A DNA stretch of 64,000 bases from Streptomyces sp. AC555_RSS877 (GCF_019049245.1 NZ_JAGMUK010000007.1:62001-126000), one strand, 5' to 3'. Positions 35,334 through 44,512 are shown, numbered from the stretch's first letter. The notes: generated from the sequence alone by a model not told the origin. Numbers and translations: made by a program.

Positions 35334-35825
35334 TCACCTCCCTGTTGTCGGCTGGTGCTGAGTAGGAAGCGGCACCGTGTTCTCCTCCGCCATCAACCGG
35401 CTCGCGGTCGACGTGCGCCGCGGGTCGCTCGCGGCGGCCATCAGCCGGGCGGCCGCGGCGGGAGTCGTCCGCGGCGGAATCACCAGCAGGTTCCAGCGGC
35501 CCACGCGGTAGGAGAGCAGCAGCAGTTCGTGCGGGTCCTGCTCGCCGTGGAACCAGCCCACCTTCACCACACGGCCGGCAACGGGCGCCTTGCGCGGGAC
35601 GGTCGGCCAGTGCGTGGGATTCACCGCTACACGGGTGATCCGCCCCCACAGCGGGTCGAGTACGGCTGCCAGGGCGGGGAGTTCGGCCGCGAGGTCCCGG
35701 GTGCGGGGCCACCAGGCACCGTCCAGGAGAGCCGGCGCGGAGCCGACGGGAGCCAGGGACAGGCGAAGTGAAGGGGCCGAGGGCCGGTCTTCGAGTGTCG
35801 ACGGGCGGGTGATGGTCGCAGCCAT
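35334..35825 (-). CDS. DUF5994-family protein
   Basis: 163 aa. The core LLDGAWWPRTRDLAAELPALAAVLDPLWGRITRVAVNPTHWP and VKVGWFHGEQDPHELLLLSYRVGRWNLLVIPP fit DUF5994, a Streptomyces family of unknown function often present in several copies. First gene of the DUF5994 - membrane protein - 49-aa - GNAT operon. Confidence 0.75.
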   Translation of the reverse strand: MAATITRPSTLEDRPSAPSLRLSLAPVGSAPALLDGAWWPRTRDLAAELPALAAVLDPLWGRITRVAVNPTHWPTVPRKAPVAGRVVKVGWFHGEQDPHELLLLSYRVGRWNLLVIPPRTTPAAAARLMAAASDPRRTSTASRLMAEENTVPLPTQHQPTTGR

Positions 35826-36143
35826 GGCGCAGACCTTGCCCCAGGCCGATCGCGACCGGCCCGGCGTCTTCGATCACCGAAAACGACACGGGCGTGGAGG
35901 CCGGTGCGCGAAGTGTCCTCGGTCTTCTCAGAGTACTCCCCGGACCGGCCGACCGGTCGGCGAAGGAACCGGCACCCCGGACCGGCGACCGGATCGGCGA
36001 AGGGGCCGGAGAGGGACGTACGACCGGACCGGCCGAACAGGCCCACCGAACCAGCCCACCGAACCAGGCGACCGACTCCGCGATGCCGTCCGCGCGGCCC
36101 GAAAGGTCCCCGCGCGCCCCGCACCGGATGCCCGTCCCCCGCC
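35826..36143. other. 318-base gap with short direct repeats
   Basis: No gene seen. It contains near-repeats of ACCGGC/GGATCGGCGAAGG (about 35942-36005) and a doubled CCCACCGAACCAG (about 36040-36066). The promoter of the DUF5994 operon must lie at its left end, since the kinase gene on the right ends here. Confidence 0.5.
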
Positions 36144-37556
36144 TCAGCCCCCGCCCACCGTGAACCCGATCACCGTGCCGCCCCCCTCCCGCCGGACGGC
36201 GAAGGGCGCTCCCCCGTGCGCGAGTGCCACTTCCCGCACGATGGACAGGCCGAGGCCGGATCCCGGCAGGGAACGCGCGTCGGCGGCGCGGTAGAAGCGG
36301 TCGAAGACGCGGACCAGGTCGGCGTCGGCGATGCCGGGCCCCCGGTCGAGGATCTCGACGCGGACCGGACCGGGCCCGGCCTGACCGCTGACCTCGATCT
36401 CGATGGGCGCGGTGCCGTCGCGGTCGAACTTGGCCGCGTTCTCGACGAGGTTGGACAGCGCCCGCTGGAGCATCCCCGGGCGGCCGTCGGTCGTCGTGTC
36501 ACCGCTCGCGCGGACGACGACCTGCCTGCCGGTACGGCGGCGGGCGAGCCCGGCGACGTCCTCGGCGATGTCGGCGAGGTCCACCCGCTGCGGCGGCTCG
36601 GTGTCGGACTGCCCGGCCGCGAGGTCGACCAACTCGTTGACCAGGTCGGTGAGTTCGCGGGCTTCCTGACCGAGATCCGCCACCAGTTCGTCCCGGGTGC
36701 CGGGGGGCAGCTCGTCGATCCTGCGCAGCAGCGAGATGTTCGTCCGCAGGGAGGTCAGCGGCGTACGCAGCTCGTGTCCGGCGTCCTGCACGAGCCGGCG
36801 CTGGTCCTCCTCGGACTGGGCGAGCCGGCCGAGCATGCGGTCGAAGGCGCGGCCGAGGCGGCCGACCTCGTCGTAGCCGGCGACGGGCACCTGGATGCCG
36901 AGCCGGCGGGTGCGGGCGACGTCCTCGGCGGCGGAGGTGAGGATCACCAGCCGTCGGGTGATGCGCCGGGCCAGCCACCAGCCGAACAGCCCGGCCGCGA
37001 CGACGACCGCGGCCATCAGGGCCAGCGTCCGCTGCTGCAGGGCCCGCAGCAGGTCCTCGGTGTCGCTGAACTCCTGCGCGACCTGCACCGCGCCCCGCCC
37101 GCCGCCGAGCGCGACGGTCGCGACGCGGTAGACGTCGTTGCCGACGTCGACGTCCTTGTGCTCGACCATCGTCCCGGCCACCGGGCCGGCCGCGATCCGC
37201 CGGTCGCCGGCGACGACCGGCAGCCCCGGCCGGCCGGGGTCGACGATCCTGCCGTCCGGCCCGAGCACCTGCACGTCGGTGCGGGCGGGCCGGACGAGGT
37301 CGTGGCCCGGCTCGGTGGAGGAGAAGTCGTCGGGCGTCATCAGGTGCGTGCGCACCTCGCCCCGCAGGTCCTGCACGACCTCGTCGAACACGGACTCCTG
37401 GTCGACCCGGACCAGCCGGGCGGCCGCGTTGTAGGACAGCACGCCGACCAGCAGGGTGACGGCGGCGGTCACGGCCGCGAAGGACACGGCGAACGTGGTC
37501 CGCAGCGACAGGAGCCGGAGCCTCCGTCTCGCCGGCAGCCGCCCGAGGCGGCCCAC
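36144..37556 (-). CDS. Sensor histidine kinase (MprB-like)
   Basis: 470 aa. Two membrane helices (about residues 22-42 and 178-196) flank an extracytoplasmic sensor of about 135 residues. HAMP follows, then the dimerisation box with phospho-acceptor His261 (DAGHELRTPLTSL), N-box VENAAKF, and G-boxes DRGPGIAD and GSGLGLSIV. Autophosphorylates in response to an unknown envelope signal and passes the phosphate to the regulator encoded 3 bases upstream. Confidence 0.93.
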   Translation of the reverse strand: MGRLGRLPARRRLRLLSLRTTFAVSFAAVTAAVTLLVGVLSYNAAARLVRVDQESVFDEVVQDLRGEVRTHLMTPDDFSSTEPGHDLVRPARTDVQVLGPDGRIVDPGRPGLPVVAGDRRIAAGPVAGTMVEHKDVDVGNDVYRVATVALGGGRGAVQVAQEFSDTEDLLRALQQRTLALMAAVVVAAGLFGWWLARRITRRLVILTSAAEDVARTRRLGIQVPVAGYDEVGRLGRAFDRMLGRLAQSEEDQRRLVQDAGHELRTPLTSLRTNISLLRRIDELPPGTRDELVADLGQEARELTDLVNELVDLAAGQSDTEPPQRVDLADIAEDVAGLARRRTGRQVVVRASGDTTTDGRPGMLQRALSNLVENAAKFDRDGTAPIEIEVSGQAGPGPVRVEILDRGPGIADADLVRVFDRFYRAADARSLPGSGLGLSIVREVALAHGGAPFAVRREGGGTVIGFTVGGG

Positions 37557-37559
37557 TCC

Positions 37560-38282
37560 TCAGTCCTCCCGCAGCACGTAACCCACACCGCGGACCGTGT
37601 GGATCAGCAGCGGCGCCCCCGGCTGGTCGAGCTTGCGGCGCAGGTAGCCGACGTACACGGCGAGGTTCTTGGAACCCGGACCGAAGTCGTAGCCCCAGAT
37701 CCGGTCGTAGATGGTGGAGTGGTCGAGGACGATGCCCGCGTTGCGGACCAGCAGCTCCAGCAGCTCGAACTCGGTGCGGGTCAGCTCCAGCTCCCGCCCG
37801 CCGCGCCAGGCCCGCCGCGCCTGGACGTCCATCCGCAGCCCGGCCGCCTCGATGCGGCCCTCGGGAACCTCTGGCGCCTGCGGCGGCCTCGGCGCACCGC
37901 TCAGCGCGCCGACCGGACTGGTCCGGCGCAGCAGCGCGCGCAGCCGGGCGAAGACCTCCTCGACGTCGAAGGGCTTCACCACGTAGTCGTCGGCGCCCGC
38001 GTCCAGTCCGGCGATCCGGTCCTGGGTCTCCACGAGCGCCGTCAGCATGAGGATCGGTGTCCGGTCCCCTTCGGCGCGCAGCACCCGGCAGACCTGCAGC
38101 CCGTCGATGCCGGGCATCATCACGTCCAGGACGAGCACGTCCGGCGGACTTTTGTGGGCCTGGGCCAACGCCTCGACACCGTCGGCGACCGCGGTGACCC
38201 GGTACCCCTCCAGGGTCAGGGCGCGCTCCAGCGCATGACGGATGGCGCGGTCGTCTTCGGCGAGCAGCACAGTTCGGGGCAC
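37560..38282 (-). CDS. OmpR-family response regulator
   Basis: 240 aa. Receiver domain with acidic pocket (Glu9/Asp10/Asp11), phospho-acceptor Asp53 (VLDVMMPG) and KPF, then an OmpR winged helix (LTRTEFELLELLVRNAGIVLDHSTIYDRIWG...VDTV-type end VRGVGYVLRED). GTG start at 38282 has GAGGA upstream. Partner of the kinase downstream; MprA-like overall. Confidence 0.94.
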   Translation of the reverse strand: MPRTVLLAEDDRAIRHALERALTLEGYRVTAVADGVEALAQAHKSPPDVLVLDVMMPGIDGLQVCRVLRAEGDRTPILMLTALVETQDRIAGLDAGADDYVVKPFDVEEVFARLRALLRRTSPVGALSGAPRPPQAPEVPEGRIEAAGLRMDVQARRAWRGGRELELTRTEFELLELLVRNAGIVLDHSTIYDRIWGYDFGPGSKNLAVYVGYLRRKLDQPGAPLLIHTVRGVGYVLRED

Positions 38283-38400
38283 GTCCTCAGTGTGCCAAGC
38301 CGGCACAGGCGTACGGCGTGATGAACGGCTCACCAGGTGCCCTTCTTACTGCCCTCTCACCGGTAGGGGCGCAACCCGGGGCGCGCCCCTACCCGTCCTC

Positions 38401-38991
38401 TCACCCTGCGGTCCGCAGCGCCGCCAGCCGCTCCTCGAACGGCACGACCGCGAAGTCGTCCTTGACGGGCCTGGCCGCCGACAGCCCGGTCATCAGGGCC
38501 GCCAGCTCCCCCGCCGCGCGTTCGATCCGCCCGTCCAGCCCTTCGGCGCCCCAGTCCTCCGAGGCCGCGTACACCCCGGTGGGGACGACGACGGCCCGCA
38601 GGTGGGCGAAGAGCGGCCGCAGCGCGTGCTCCAGGACGAGCGAGTGCCGGGCGGTTCCGCCGGTCGCCGCGATCAGCACCGGCGTCCCCGCCAGCGCGTC
38701 CTTGTCGATCACGTCGAAGAAGGACTTGAACAGCCCGCTGTACGACGCCGAGAACACCGGCGTGACGACGATCAGGCCGTCGGCCCCGGTCACCGCGTCG
38801 ATCGCGGCGGCCAGTTTCCGGCCCGGGAACCCGTTGGTGAAGTGGTGCGCGATCTCCACGGCGAGCTCGCGCAGCTCGACGACCTGGACCTCGACCGGCA
38901 GGTCCCGGCCCACGGCCGCGGCCAGCCGGTCCCCCAGCAGCCGGGTGGAGGACGGGACGCTCAGTCCGGCCGAGACGACGACGAGCCTCAT
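38401..38991 (-). CDS. CE1759-type NAD(P)H:FMN reductase
   Basis: 196 aa flavodoxin-like reductase (VVSAGLSVPSSTRLLGDRLAAAV at the start; VVTPVFSASYSGLFKSFFDVI and ATGGTARHSLVLEHALRPLF in the middle). The subfamily is known to be encoded directly after CE1758-type luciferase-like monooxygenases and to supply them with FMNH2. Overlaps the monooxygenase stop as ATGA. Confidence 0.88.
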   Translation of the reverse strand: MRLVVVSAGLSVPSSTRLLGDRLAAAVGRDLPVEVQVVELRELAVEIAHHFTNGFPGRKLAAAIDAVTGADGLIVVTPVFSASYSGLFKSFFDVIDKDALAGTPVLIAATGGTARHSLVLEHALRPLFAHLRAVVVPTGVYAASEDWGAEGLDGRIERAAGELAALMTGLSAARPVKDDFAVVPFEERLAALRTAG

Positions 38992-40079
38992 GCGACGTCC
39001 ACTCCCTTCGATGCGGCCGCGAGCAGGGACTGGTGGGTCGGCGCCTGAGGCACCCCGGCCGGACGCCTCGCGGCGAACTCCCTGCGCAGCACCGGCACGA
39101 CCTCCTCGCCGAGCATGTCGAGCTGTTCGAGCACGGTCTTCAGCGGCAGCCCGGCGTGGTCGACCAGGAACAACTGGCGCTGGTAGTCGCCGGCGTACTC
39201 GCGGAAGGACAGGGTCTTCTCGATGACCTGCTGCGGGGAGCCGACGGTCAGGGGGGTCTGGTCGGTGAAGTCCTCCAGCGAGGGCCCGTGTCCGTAGACC
39301 GGGGCGACGTCGAAGTAGGGCCGGAACTCGCGCACCGCGTCCTGCGAGTTGCGCCGCATGAAGACGTGGCCGCCCAGGCCGACGATCGCCTGCTCCGGGG
39401 TGCCGTGCCCGTAGTGGGCGTACCGGCTCCGGTAGAGCTCGACCATCCGCTTGGTGTGGTCGGCCGGCCAGAAGATGTTGTTGTGGAAGAACCCGTCGCC
39501 GTAGTAGGCGGCCTGCTCGGCGATCTCGGGCGAGCGGATCGAGCCGTGCCAGACGAAGGGCGGTACGCCGTCCAGCGGGCGGGGCGTGGACGTGAACCCC
39601 TGGAGGGGGGTGCGGAACTTCCCGTCCCAGTTCACGACGTCCTCGCGCCACAGCCGGTAGAGCAGGGCGTAGTTCTCGACGGCGAGGTTGATGCCCTCCC
39701 GGATGTCCTGGCCGAACCAGGGATACACCGGGCCGGTGTTGCCACGCCCCATCATCAGGTCCACCCGGCCGTCGGCCAGGTGCTGGAGCATCGCGAAGTC
39801 CTCGGCGATCTTCACCGGGTCGTTGGTGGTGATGAGGGTGGTGGAGGTGGAGAGGATCAGCTTCTCCGTGCGCGCGGCGACGTACCCGAGCATGGTCGTC
39901 GGGGACGACGGCACGAAGGGCGGGTTGTGGTGCTCGCCGGTCGCGAAGACGTCGAGCCCGACCTCCTCGGCCTTCAGCGCGATGGCGACCATGGCCTTGA
40001 TGCGCTCACGCTCGGTCGGCGCACGGCCCGTGGTGGGGTCCGGCGTGACGTCGCCGACGCTGAAGATCCCGAACTGCAT
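38988..40079 (-). CDS. CE1758-type luciferase-like FMN monooxygenase
   Basis: 363 aa TIM-barrel LLM protein (starts MQFGIFSVGDVTPDPTTGRAPTE; EHHNPPFVPSSPTTMLGYVAARTEKLILSTSTTL; VDLMMGRGNTGPVYPWFG). It would oxidise an unknown organic substrate with FMNH2 and O2. Strong GGAGG site. A TATAGT and the direct repeat GTTGA-cc-GTTGA lie just upstream, suggesting regulated expression. Confidence 0.9.
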   Translation of the reverse strand: MQFGIFSVGDVTPDPTTGRAPTERERIKAMVAIALKAEEVGLDVFATGEHHNPPFVPSSPTTMLGYVAARTEKLILSTSTTLITTNDPVKIAEDFAMLQHLADGRVDLMMGRGNTGPVYPWFGQDIREGINLAVENYALLYRLWREDVVNWDGKFRTPLQGFTSTPRPLDGVPPFVWHGSIRSPEIAEQAAYYGDGFFHNNIFWPADHTKRMVELYRSRYAHYGHGTPEQAIVGLGGHVFMRRNSQDAVREFRPYFDVAPVYGHGPSLEDFTDQTPLTVGSPQQVIEKTLSFREYAGDYQRQLFLVDHAGLPLKTVLEQLDMLGEEVVPVLRREFAARRPAGVPQAPTHQSLLAAASKGVDVA

Positions 40080-40163
40080 GGTCGCTCAACCTCCAAATTT
40101 GTTGACCGTTGAACTATATCGGAGAACGGTCACCCGCGCCGCCGTATTCCGCCCGCCCGGCGA

Positions 40164-40186
40164 CTGTCAGTGCCCCGTCCTACGAT
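40164..40186 (+). promoter_or_regulatory. PafBC / RecA-NDp-type promoter of the AraC gene
   Basis: CTGTCAGTG (40164-40172), eight bases, TACGAT (40181-40186). The start codon follows after 6 bases, so the mRNA is probably leaderless. Same layout as at 1340 and 56943. Confidence 0.6.
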
Positions 40187-40192
40187 CGGTCC

Positions 40193-40996
40193 ATGGCCCC
40201 CGTACGCCGTGACACCCGAGGCATCGTCGATGCCGCGGAGCTCTTCACGCACGTGGACTTCCGCCGCGTCGAGCCCGCCGAGCCGCTGCGCCGGTATGTC
40301 GAGCAGTACTGGCTGATCGACTGGAACCTCTCCGAGCCGTACGTCTCGCACGTGGTCCCGCATCCGGCCGTCAACATCGTCTTCCAGCGGTTCACGGACC
40401 AGGAGCCCTTCGTCGAGGTCGCGGGCATCCAGCACGGCCTCTTCGCGCAGAAGCTGGAAGGCCGGGGCCGGGTCTGCGGCATCAAGTTCCGGCCGGGCGG
40501 CTTCCGCCCCTTCGCCCCCGAGTACCCCGTCACCCACTGGACGGGCCACCGGATCCGCTCCCCCGAGGTCCTCCCGGACGCGGACCCCACGGCGATCCTC
40601 ACCCCGGACGAGGAGAAGGCCCGGATCGCGGCCCTCGACGCCTTCCTCCTCGGCCTGGATCCGCGGCCCGACCCCCAGGCCGACCTCGCCGCGGCCCTGG
40701 TCGACCGCATCCACACCGACCGCACGATCCGCCGCGTCGCCGACTTCGCCCGCTCCGAGGGCATGTCCGTACGACTGCTGCAGCGCCTGTTCGCCGCGTA
40801 CGTCGGTGTCGGCCCCAAGTGGGTCATCCTGCGCTACCGCATCCACGAGGCGCTGGAACGGGCGGAGACCGACAAGGCGGTGGACTGGGCAGCCCTCGCC
40901 GCCGACCTCGGCTACGCCGACCAGGCCCACCTGGTGCGCGACTTCGCGGCCACGGTGGGCGTACCACCGACGGCGTACGCGCAGGCAGTGCACTGA
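40193..40996 (+). CDS. AraC-family regulator with DUF6597-like sensor
   Basis: 267 aa. N-terminal sensor-like domain (PLRRYVEQYWLIDWNL...HVVPHPAVNIVFQ...GRVCGIKFRPGGFRPF) and C-terminal AraC double helix-turn-helix (IRRVADFARSEGMSVRLLQRLFAAYVGVGPKWVILRYRIHEAL...LGYADQAHLVRDFAATVGVPPTAYA). No ribosome-binding site; preceded by a DNA-damage-type promoter. Divergent from the monooxygenase operon, which it may control. Confidence 0.88.
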   Translation: MAPVRRDTRGIVDAAELFTHVDFRRVEPAEPLRRYVEQYWLIDWNLSEPYVSHVVPHPAVNIVFQRFTDQEPFVEVAGIQHGLFAQKLEGRGRVCGIKFRPGGFRPFAPEYPVTHWTGHRIRSPEVLPDADPTAILTPDEEKARIAALDAFLLGLDPRPDPQADLAAALVDRIHTDRTIRRVADFARSEGMSVRLLQRLFAAYVGVGPKWVILRYRIHEALERAETDKAVDWAALAADLGYADQAHLVRDFAATVGVPPTAYAQAVH

Positions 40997-41193
40997 CCTC
41001 GACGGCCGGCCTCCTCCAGGGCACCGCACTCGGTCTGACCCTCTGATCCCCTGTCGGTCGGACCACCATGGCCTGCCCGGCCCCCGGGCGCGACCGCCGC
41101 CGGAAAATAGCCCCGGCCGCCCTGTCACACTTCCGCCCCGCTCCCCGTCAACCCGGTGAACGCACCGCAGCCCACCGATACGAGGAGCACCCC

Positions 41194-41541
41194 ATGTCCG
41201 TCGCCCACACCGTCGTCACCCTGCTCGCCGCCGCCATGGCGGGTTACTCCGGGATCGTCGTCCTCACCCGGGCCGAATGGATCACCAAGGCGCTGACCGA
41301 CTACCGGGTGCCGACCTCGTGGTGGCCCTGGCTCGGGGCGGCGAAGACCGCCGGGGCCGTGGGTCTGCTGGCCGGCCTGTTCGTGCCGGTCATCGGTATC
41401 GCGGCCGGGATCGGCCTGGTGCTGTACTTCACCGGGGCGGTCGTCACCGTGGCGCGGGCGCGCTGGTACTCCCACATCCCGTTCCCGCTGGTGTACGCCG
41501 CCCCGGTGGTCGCCGCGATGACACTGGGCGCGCCGGCCTGA
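41194..41541 (+). CDS. DoxX-family membrane protein
   Basis: 115 aa with four hydrophobic helices, including the AAKTAGAVGLLAGLFVPVIGIAAGIGLVLYFTGAV core of DoxX-like (DoxX_2) proteins. Function in the cell unknown; related proteins affect redox or thiosulfate systems. GAGGAG precedes the ATG. Confidence 0.85.
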   Translation: MSVAHTVVTLLAAAMAGYSGIVVLTRAEWITKALTDYRVPTSWWPWLGAAKTAGAVGLLAGLFVPVIGIAAGIGLVLYFTGAVVTVARARWYSHIPFPLVYAAPVVAAMTLGAPA

Positions 41542-41557
41542 CCCGCCCGGCCGCCGC

Positions 41558-42448
41558 TCAGGGGATGAGCACCAGCCGTCCCCGCACCCCGCCCTCCGCG
41601 AGCCGGGCGTGCGCCTTCGGGGCCTCGTCCAAGGCGTACGTCTCGGCCACCCGGAGGGTGAGCACCCCCTGATCCACCAGCGCGCCCAGCTCCGCGAGCC
41701 GGGGCCCGTCGGCGCTCACCTCCACCGCGCCGACCCGCACCCCCCGCACCGGAGCGGGAGCCGCCTTCGGGATGACGCCGGCGAAGGCGCCCCCGTCCCG
41801 CACCCACGCCAGGGCCCGCTCCCCGAGCACCGCCGCGTCCAGCACCGCGTCGACGCTGCCCGGCTCGACCGCCCCGGCGGTGAAGGACGAGGCACCCAGC
41901 GACCGTACGAGCTCCGCGTCCCCCTCACGGGCCAGCGCGGTGACGGACACCCCCCGGTGCGCGGCGAGCTGGACGGCGAACCCGCCGACCGCGCCCGCGG
42001 CCCCCGTCACCAGCAGCGACTGCCCGGACGTCAACTCCAGCAGATCCAGGGCCTGTACGGCGGTCAGCGCGTTCAACGGCAGGGTCGCCGCCGCCACCAC
42101 GTCGACCGACCTCGGCGCGCGCGCCACCGCGTCCGTGTCCACGACGACGTACTCGGCGTGCGTACCCAGCGGCTCGACCACGCCGTAGTGGAGCGCCACC
42201 ACCTCGTCACCGACGCTCCAGCCCCCGGCCGCGCCCACCGCGTCCACCGTCCCGGCCACGTCCCAGCCGAGCCCGAGCTGCTTGCCCGCGCCACCGAAGA
42301 CCCCCGCCCGCACCCCGGCGTCCACCGGGTTCAGCGCGGCCGCCGCGACCTTGATCCGCACCTGCCGCGCCGCCGGTTCGGGCAGCTCGGTCTCCACGAC
42401 CCGCACGACCTCGGGCCCGCCGAAAGCGGTCACCACCACTGCTCGCAT
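41558..42448 (-). CDS. Zinc-less quinone oxidoreductase (MDR family)
   Basis: 296 aa NADP-dependent alcohol-dehydrogenase-like protein (MRAVVVTAFGGPEVVRVVE; LGWDVAGTVDAVGAAGGWSVGDEVVAL; VTGAAGAVGGFAVQLAAHRG). No zinc ligands, so a quinone-reductase-type enzyme. Divergent from an HxlR regulator, matching the qor2/QorR arrangement. Confidence 0.88.
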   Translation of the reverse strand: MRAVVVTAFGGPEVVRVVETELPEPAARQVRIKVAAAALNPVDAGVRAGVFGGAGKQLGLGWDVAGTVDAVGAAGGWSVGDEVVALHYGVVEPLGTHAEYVVVDTDAVARAPRSVDVVAAATLPLNALTAVQALDLLELTSGQSLLVTGAAGAVGGFAVQLAAHRGVSVTALAREGDAELVRSLGASSFTAGAVEPGSVDAVLDAAVLGERALAWVRDGGAFAGVIPKAAPAPVRGVRVGAVEVSADGPRLAELGALVDQGVLTLRVAETYALDEAPKAHARLAEGGVRGRLVLIP

Positions 42449-42519
42449 GTCCGTCAACTCCGCATACGTCACTGCTTGCTCAGGTATCTCCTCAGCTGTC
42501 GGCAACCCTAGGAAGAGTT

Positions 42520-42536
42520 ACTATCCATCGGGAAGT
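42520..42536. promoter_or_regulatory. Candidate HxlR/QorR operator
   Basis: ACTATCC-ATC-GGGAAGT is an imperfect inverted repeat (5 of 7 matches per arm) between the divergent oxidoreductase and hxlR genes, the expected place for an autoregulating HxlR protein to bind. Confidence 0.4.
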
Positions 42537-42574
42537 AGTTACCCAAGAGTGCGTACGTACCCCGGAGGTGAGCC

Positions 42575-42985
42575 ATGGCGACCATGACAGCGGCCCAGCG
42601 GCGGAATCAGGCCCGCGCCGAGTACGACGCGTTCATCAAGGGCTGCCCCACCAACCAACTCCTGGACCGGCTCAGCGACAAATGGGTCAGCCTCGTCGTC
42701 GCCGCCCTCGTCCCCGGCCCCCAGCGCTACAGCGACCTCGGCCGCAAACTCGCCGGCGTCAGCCCCAAGATGCTCACGCAGACACTGCGTTCACTGGAAC
42801 GCGACGGCATCCTCTCCCGCACGGTCACCCCGTCCGTCCCCGTCCGCGTCGACTACGAACTCACCGACCTGGGCCGCAGCCTGAGCCTGCTGCTGCTCGC
42901 GGTGAAGGACTGGGCGGAGACCCACATCGAGGAGGTCCGGGAGGCACGCGAGCAGTACGACGCCGAGGACGCGACGGCTTCCTGA
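42575..42985 (+). CDS. HxlR-family redox-type regulator (QorR-like)
   Basis: 136 aa winged helix of the HxlR family (LLDRLSDKWVSLVVAALVPGPQRYSDLGRKLAGVSPKMLTQTLRSLERDGILSRTV). The single cysteine near the N-terminus (Cys24 in KGCPTNQLLDRL) is where QorR/HypR-type regulators sense oxidants or quinones. Divergent from the oxidoreductase it probably controls. Confidence 0.88.
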   Translation: MATMTAAQRRNQARAEYDAFIKGCPTNQLLDRLSDKWVSLVVAALVPGPQRYSDLGRKLAGVSPKMLTQTLRSLERDGILSRTVTPSVPVRVDYELTDLGRSLSLLLLAVKDWAETHIEEVREAREQYDAEDATAS

Positions 42986-42994
42986 CGAGCCCTC

Positions 42995-43009
42995 ACCCGG
43001 CTTCCGGGT
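42995..43009 (+). terminator. Short hairpin after hxlR
   Basis: ACCCGG-CTT-CCGGGT, 9 bases after the stop codon. Perfect six-pair stem; no T run. Confidence 0.45.
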
Positions 43010-43118
43010 CACCCCGTCCACCTCTCCTCAGCGCTGCGCAGAGATCGCCCGGCCGACCCGCCCGGGACGGGTGCGGCGCCGGCGCCTGTCCGGAGCACCG
43101 CTGCATGTCCGGAACTGA

Positions 43119-43595
43119 TCAGAAGTGGTACTCGTCCCCCGTGTCCAGGACCAGCACCCGCCGCCGGTCGTTGTCGCGGTTACGGTCCACCGCCCCGCCG
43201 CTCCACACCGTGTCGATCTCCAGCAGCACCTCCGACGGCGCCCCCCGCAGCCAGACCCCCACCTCGATCCGCTCGCCCAGCCCGTCCGCGGCCAGCGCCC
43301 CGACGCGGCACAGCACCACCCGCAGCCCCGACCGCGCACACCCGTCCGGCAGCGTCTGCCGGAACGCCAACGGATGGGACCAGCGCAGCCGCACCGTCGC
43401 GTCCGGCACGGCGGACGGCCCGTGATTGCGCGGCGTGAACCCCACGTCGACCCGGCCGGAGGCCATCGCCGCGGACCCGTGATAGGCGAGATCGGCCTCG
43501 GGCCCCTCCGCGGCCGAGGCGACCGGAGCCACCCCGCCCACCGCCACCACCACGGCACCCCACACCGCAAGCCCCCGCAGAACCCGCTCCCGCAT
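43119..43595 (-). CDS. Secreted hypothetical protein
   Basis: 158 aa. Sec signal peptide ([29 protein letters not shown], cleavage likely after ASA-A) and a beta-rich secreted domain resembling DUF11-like repeats ([42 protein letters not shown]). Two cysteines may form a disulfide. GAGGAG precedes the ATG. Role unknown. Confidence 0.75.
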   Translation of the reverse strand: MRERVLRGLAVWGAVVVAVGGVAPVASAAEGPEADLAYHGSAAMASGRVDVGFTPRNHGPSAVPDATVRLRWSHPLAFRQTLPDGCARSGLRVVLCRVGALAADGLGERIEVGVWLRGAPSEVLLEIDTVWSGGAVDRNRDNDRRRVLVLDTGDEYHF

Positions 43596-43719
43596 GCCAC
43601 CACTCCTCAGTCCGCAGCCAGCCGTGGTCGTACGGGATGTATCCCACGCACGGCGCACCACAGGCGCAGCCCAACAGGTGACACCCGGCCGCCCGCACGC
43701 GCATGGCAGGCTGGCCCGC

Positions 43720-44055
43720 ATGCTCGTCCTCCGCTCCGCCGCCCTCTTCGTCGTCGCCGCGCTCTTCGAGATCGGCGGCGCCTGGCTGGTCTGGCAGGGC
43801 GTGCGCGAGCACCGCGGGTGGCTGTGGATCGGCGCGGGCGTCCTGGCCCTCGGCGCCTACGGCTTCGTCGCCACGCTCCAGCCGGACGCCGACTTCGGCC
43901 GCATCCTCGCCGCGTACGGCGGTGTCTTCGTCGCCGGTTCCCTGGCCTGGGGCATGGCCGCGGACGGCTACCGCCCGGACCGCTGGGACGTCACGGGCGC
44001 GCTGATCTGCCTCGCGGGCATGGCGGTGATCATGTACGCCCCGCGCGGCAACTGA
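43720..44055 (+). CDS. YnfA-family small membrane protein
   Basis: 111 aa, four membrane helices, with the [33 protein letters not shown] and [37 protein letters not shown] pattern of UPF0060/YnfA, related in size and topology to small multidrug transporters. Substrate unknown. Confidence 0.88.
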   Translation: MLVLRSAALFVVAALFEIGGAWLVWQGVREHRGWLWIGAGVLALGAYGFVATLQPDADFGRILAAYGGVFVAGSLAWGMAADGYRPDRWDVTGALICLAGMAVIMYAPRGN

Positions 44056-44077
44056 GGGATTGCGAGACGGGGACGGC

Positions 44078-44512
44078 TCAGGACGGCTCGTCGGACAGCA
44101 GACCCAGCTGCCCCAGGAAGTCCATCTCGTCGAAGTAGAGCCGGTAGTCGACGATCCGGCCGTCCGCCACGGTGGCGATGTCCACCCCGCGGATCCTGAT
44201 CTCCTTCTGCGTCGGCGGCAGCGTCTCCCCGTTGGGAAGCTGCAGCGGCCCGGTGTTCCTCCCGCTGAAGAACCCCTCGTCGATGGCCGTGTCACCGACC
44301 TCGTACGAGTGCAGCGTCTCGTAGGTGGCCTCGGGGACCGCCTCCGTCATCTGCCGCCAGTACTCGACGATCTGGTCGCGCCCGCGGATCTCCCCCTCGT
44401 CGGGGGTGAAGGCGACCGCGTCGTCGGCATACAGCTCACCTATGACCTCGATGTCGTGGTGCGCGGTCAGCGCGTCCGTGAGCCGGTCCATGACCTCACG
44501 TGCCTGTCCCAT
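44078..44512 (-). CDS. SnoaL/NTF2-like protein
   Basis: 144 aa cone-shaped NTF2-like fold (DRLTDALTAHHDIEVIGELYADDAVAFTPDEGEIRGRDQIVEYWRQM). Similar proteins are polyketide cyclases or ester-cyclase-like enzymes of unknown role. Convergent on the YnfA gene, 22 bases apart. Confidence 0.82.
   Translation of the reverse strand: MGQAREVMDRLTDALTAHHDIEVIGELYADDAVAFTPDEGEIRGRDQIVEYWRQMTEAVPEATYETLHSYEVGDTAIDEGFFSGRNTGPLQLPNGETLPPTQKEIRIRGVDIATVADGRIVDYRLYFDEMDFLGQLGLLSDEPS

Noticed and set aside
35904..38321. 805-codon plus-strand open frame across the two-component system
   Set aside because: Antisense shadow of the histidine kinase and response regulator; Gln/Asp/Val-rich composition typical of high-GC shadows.
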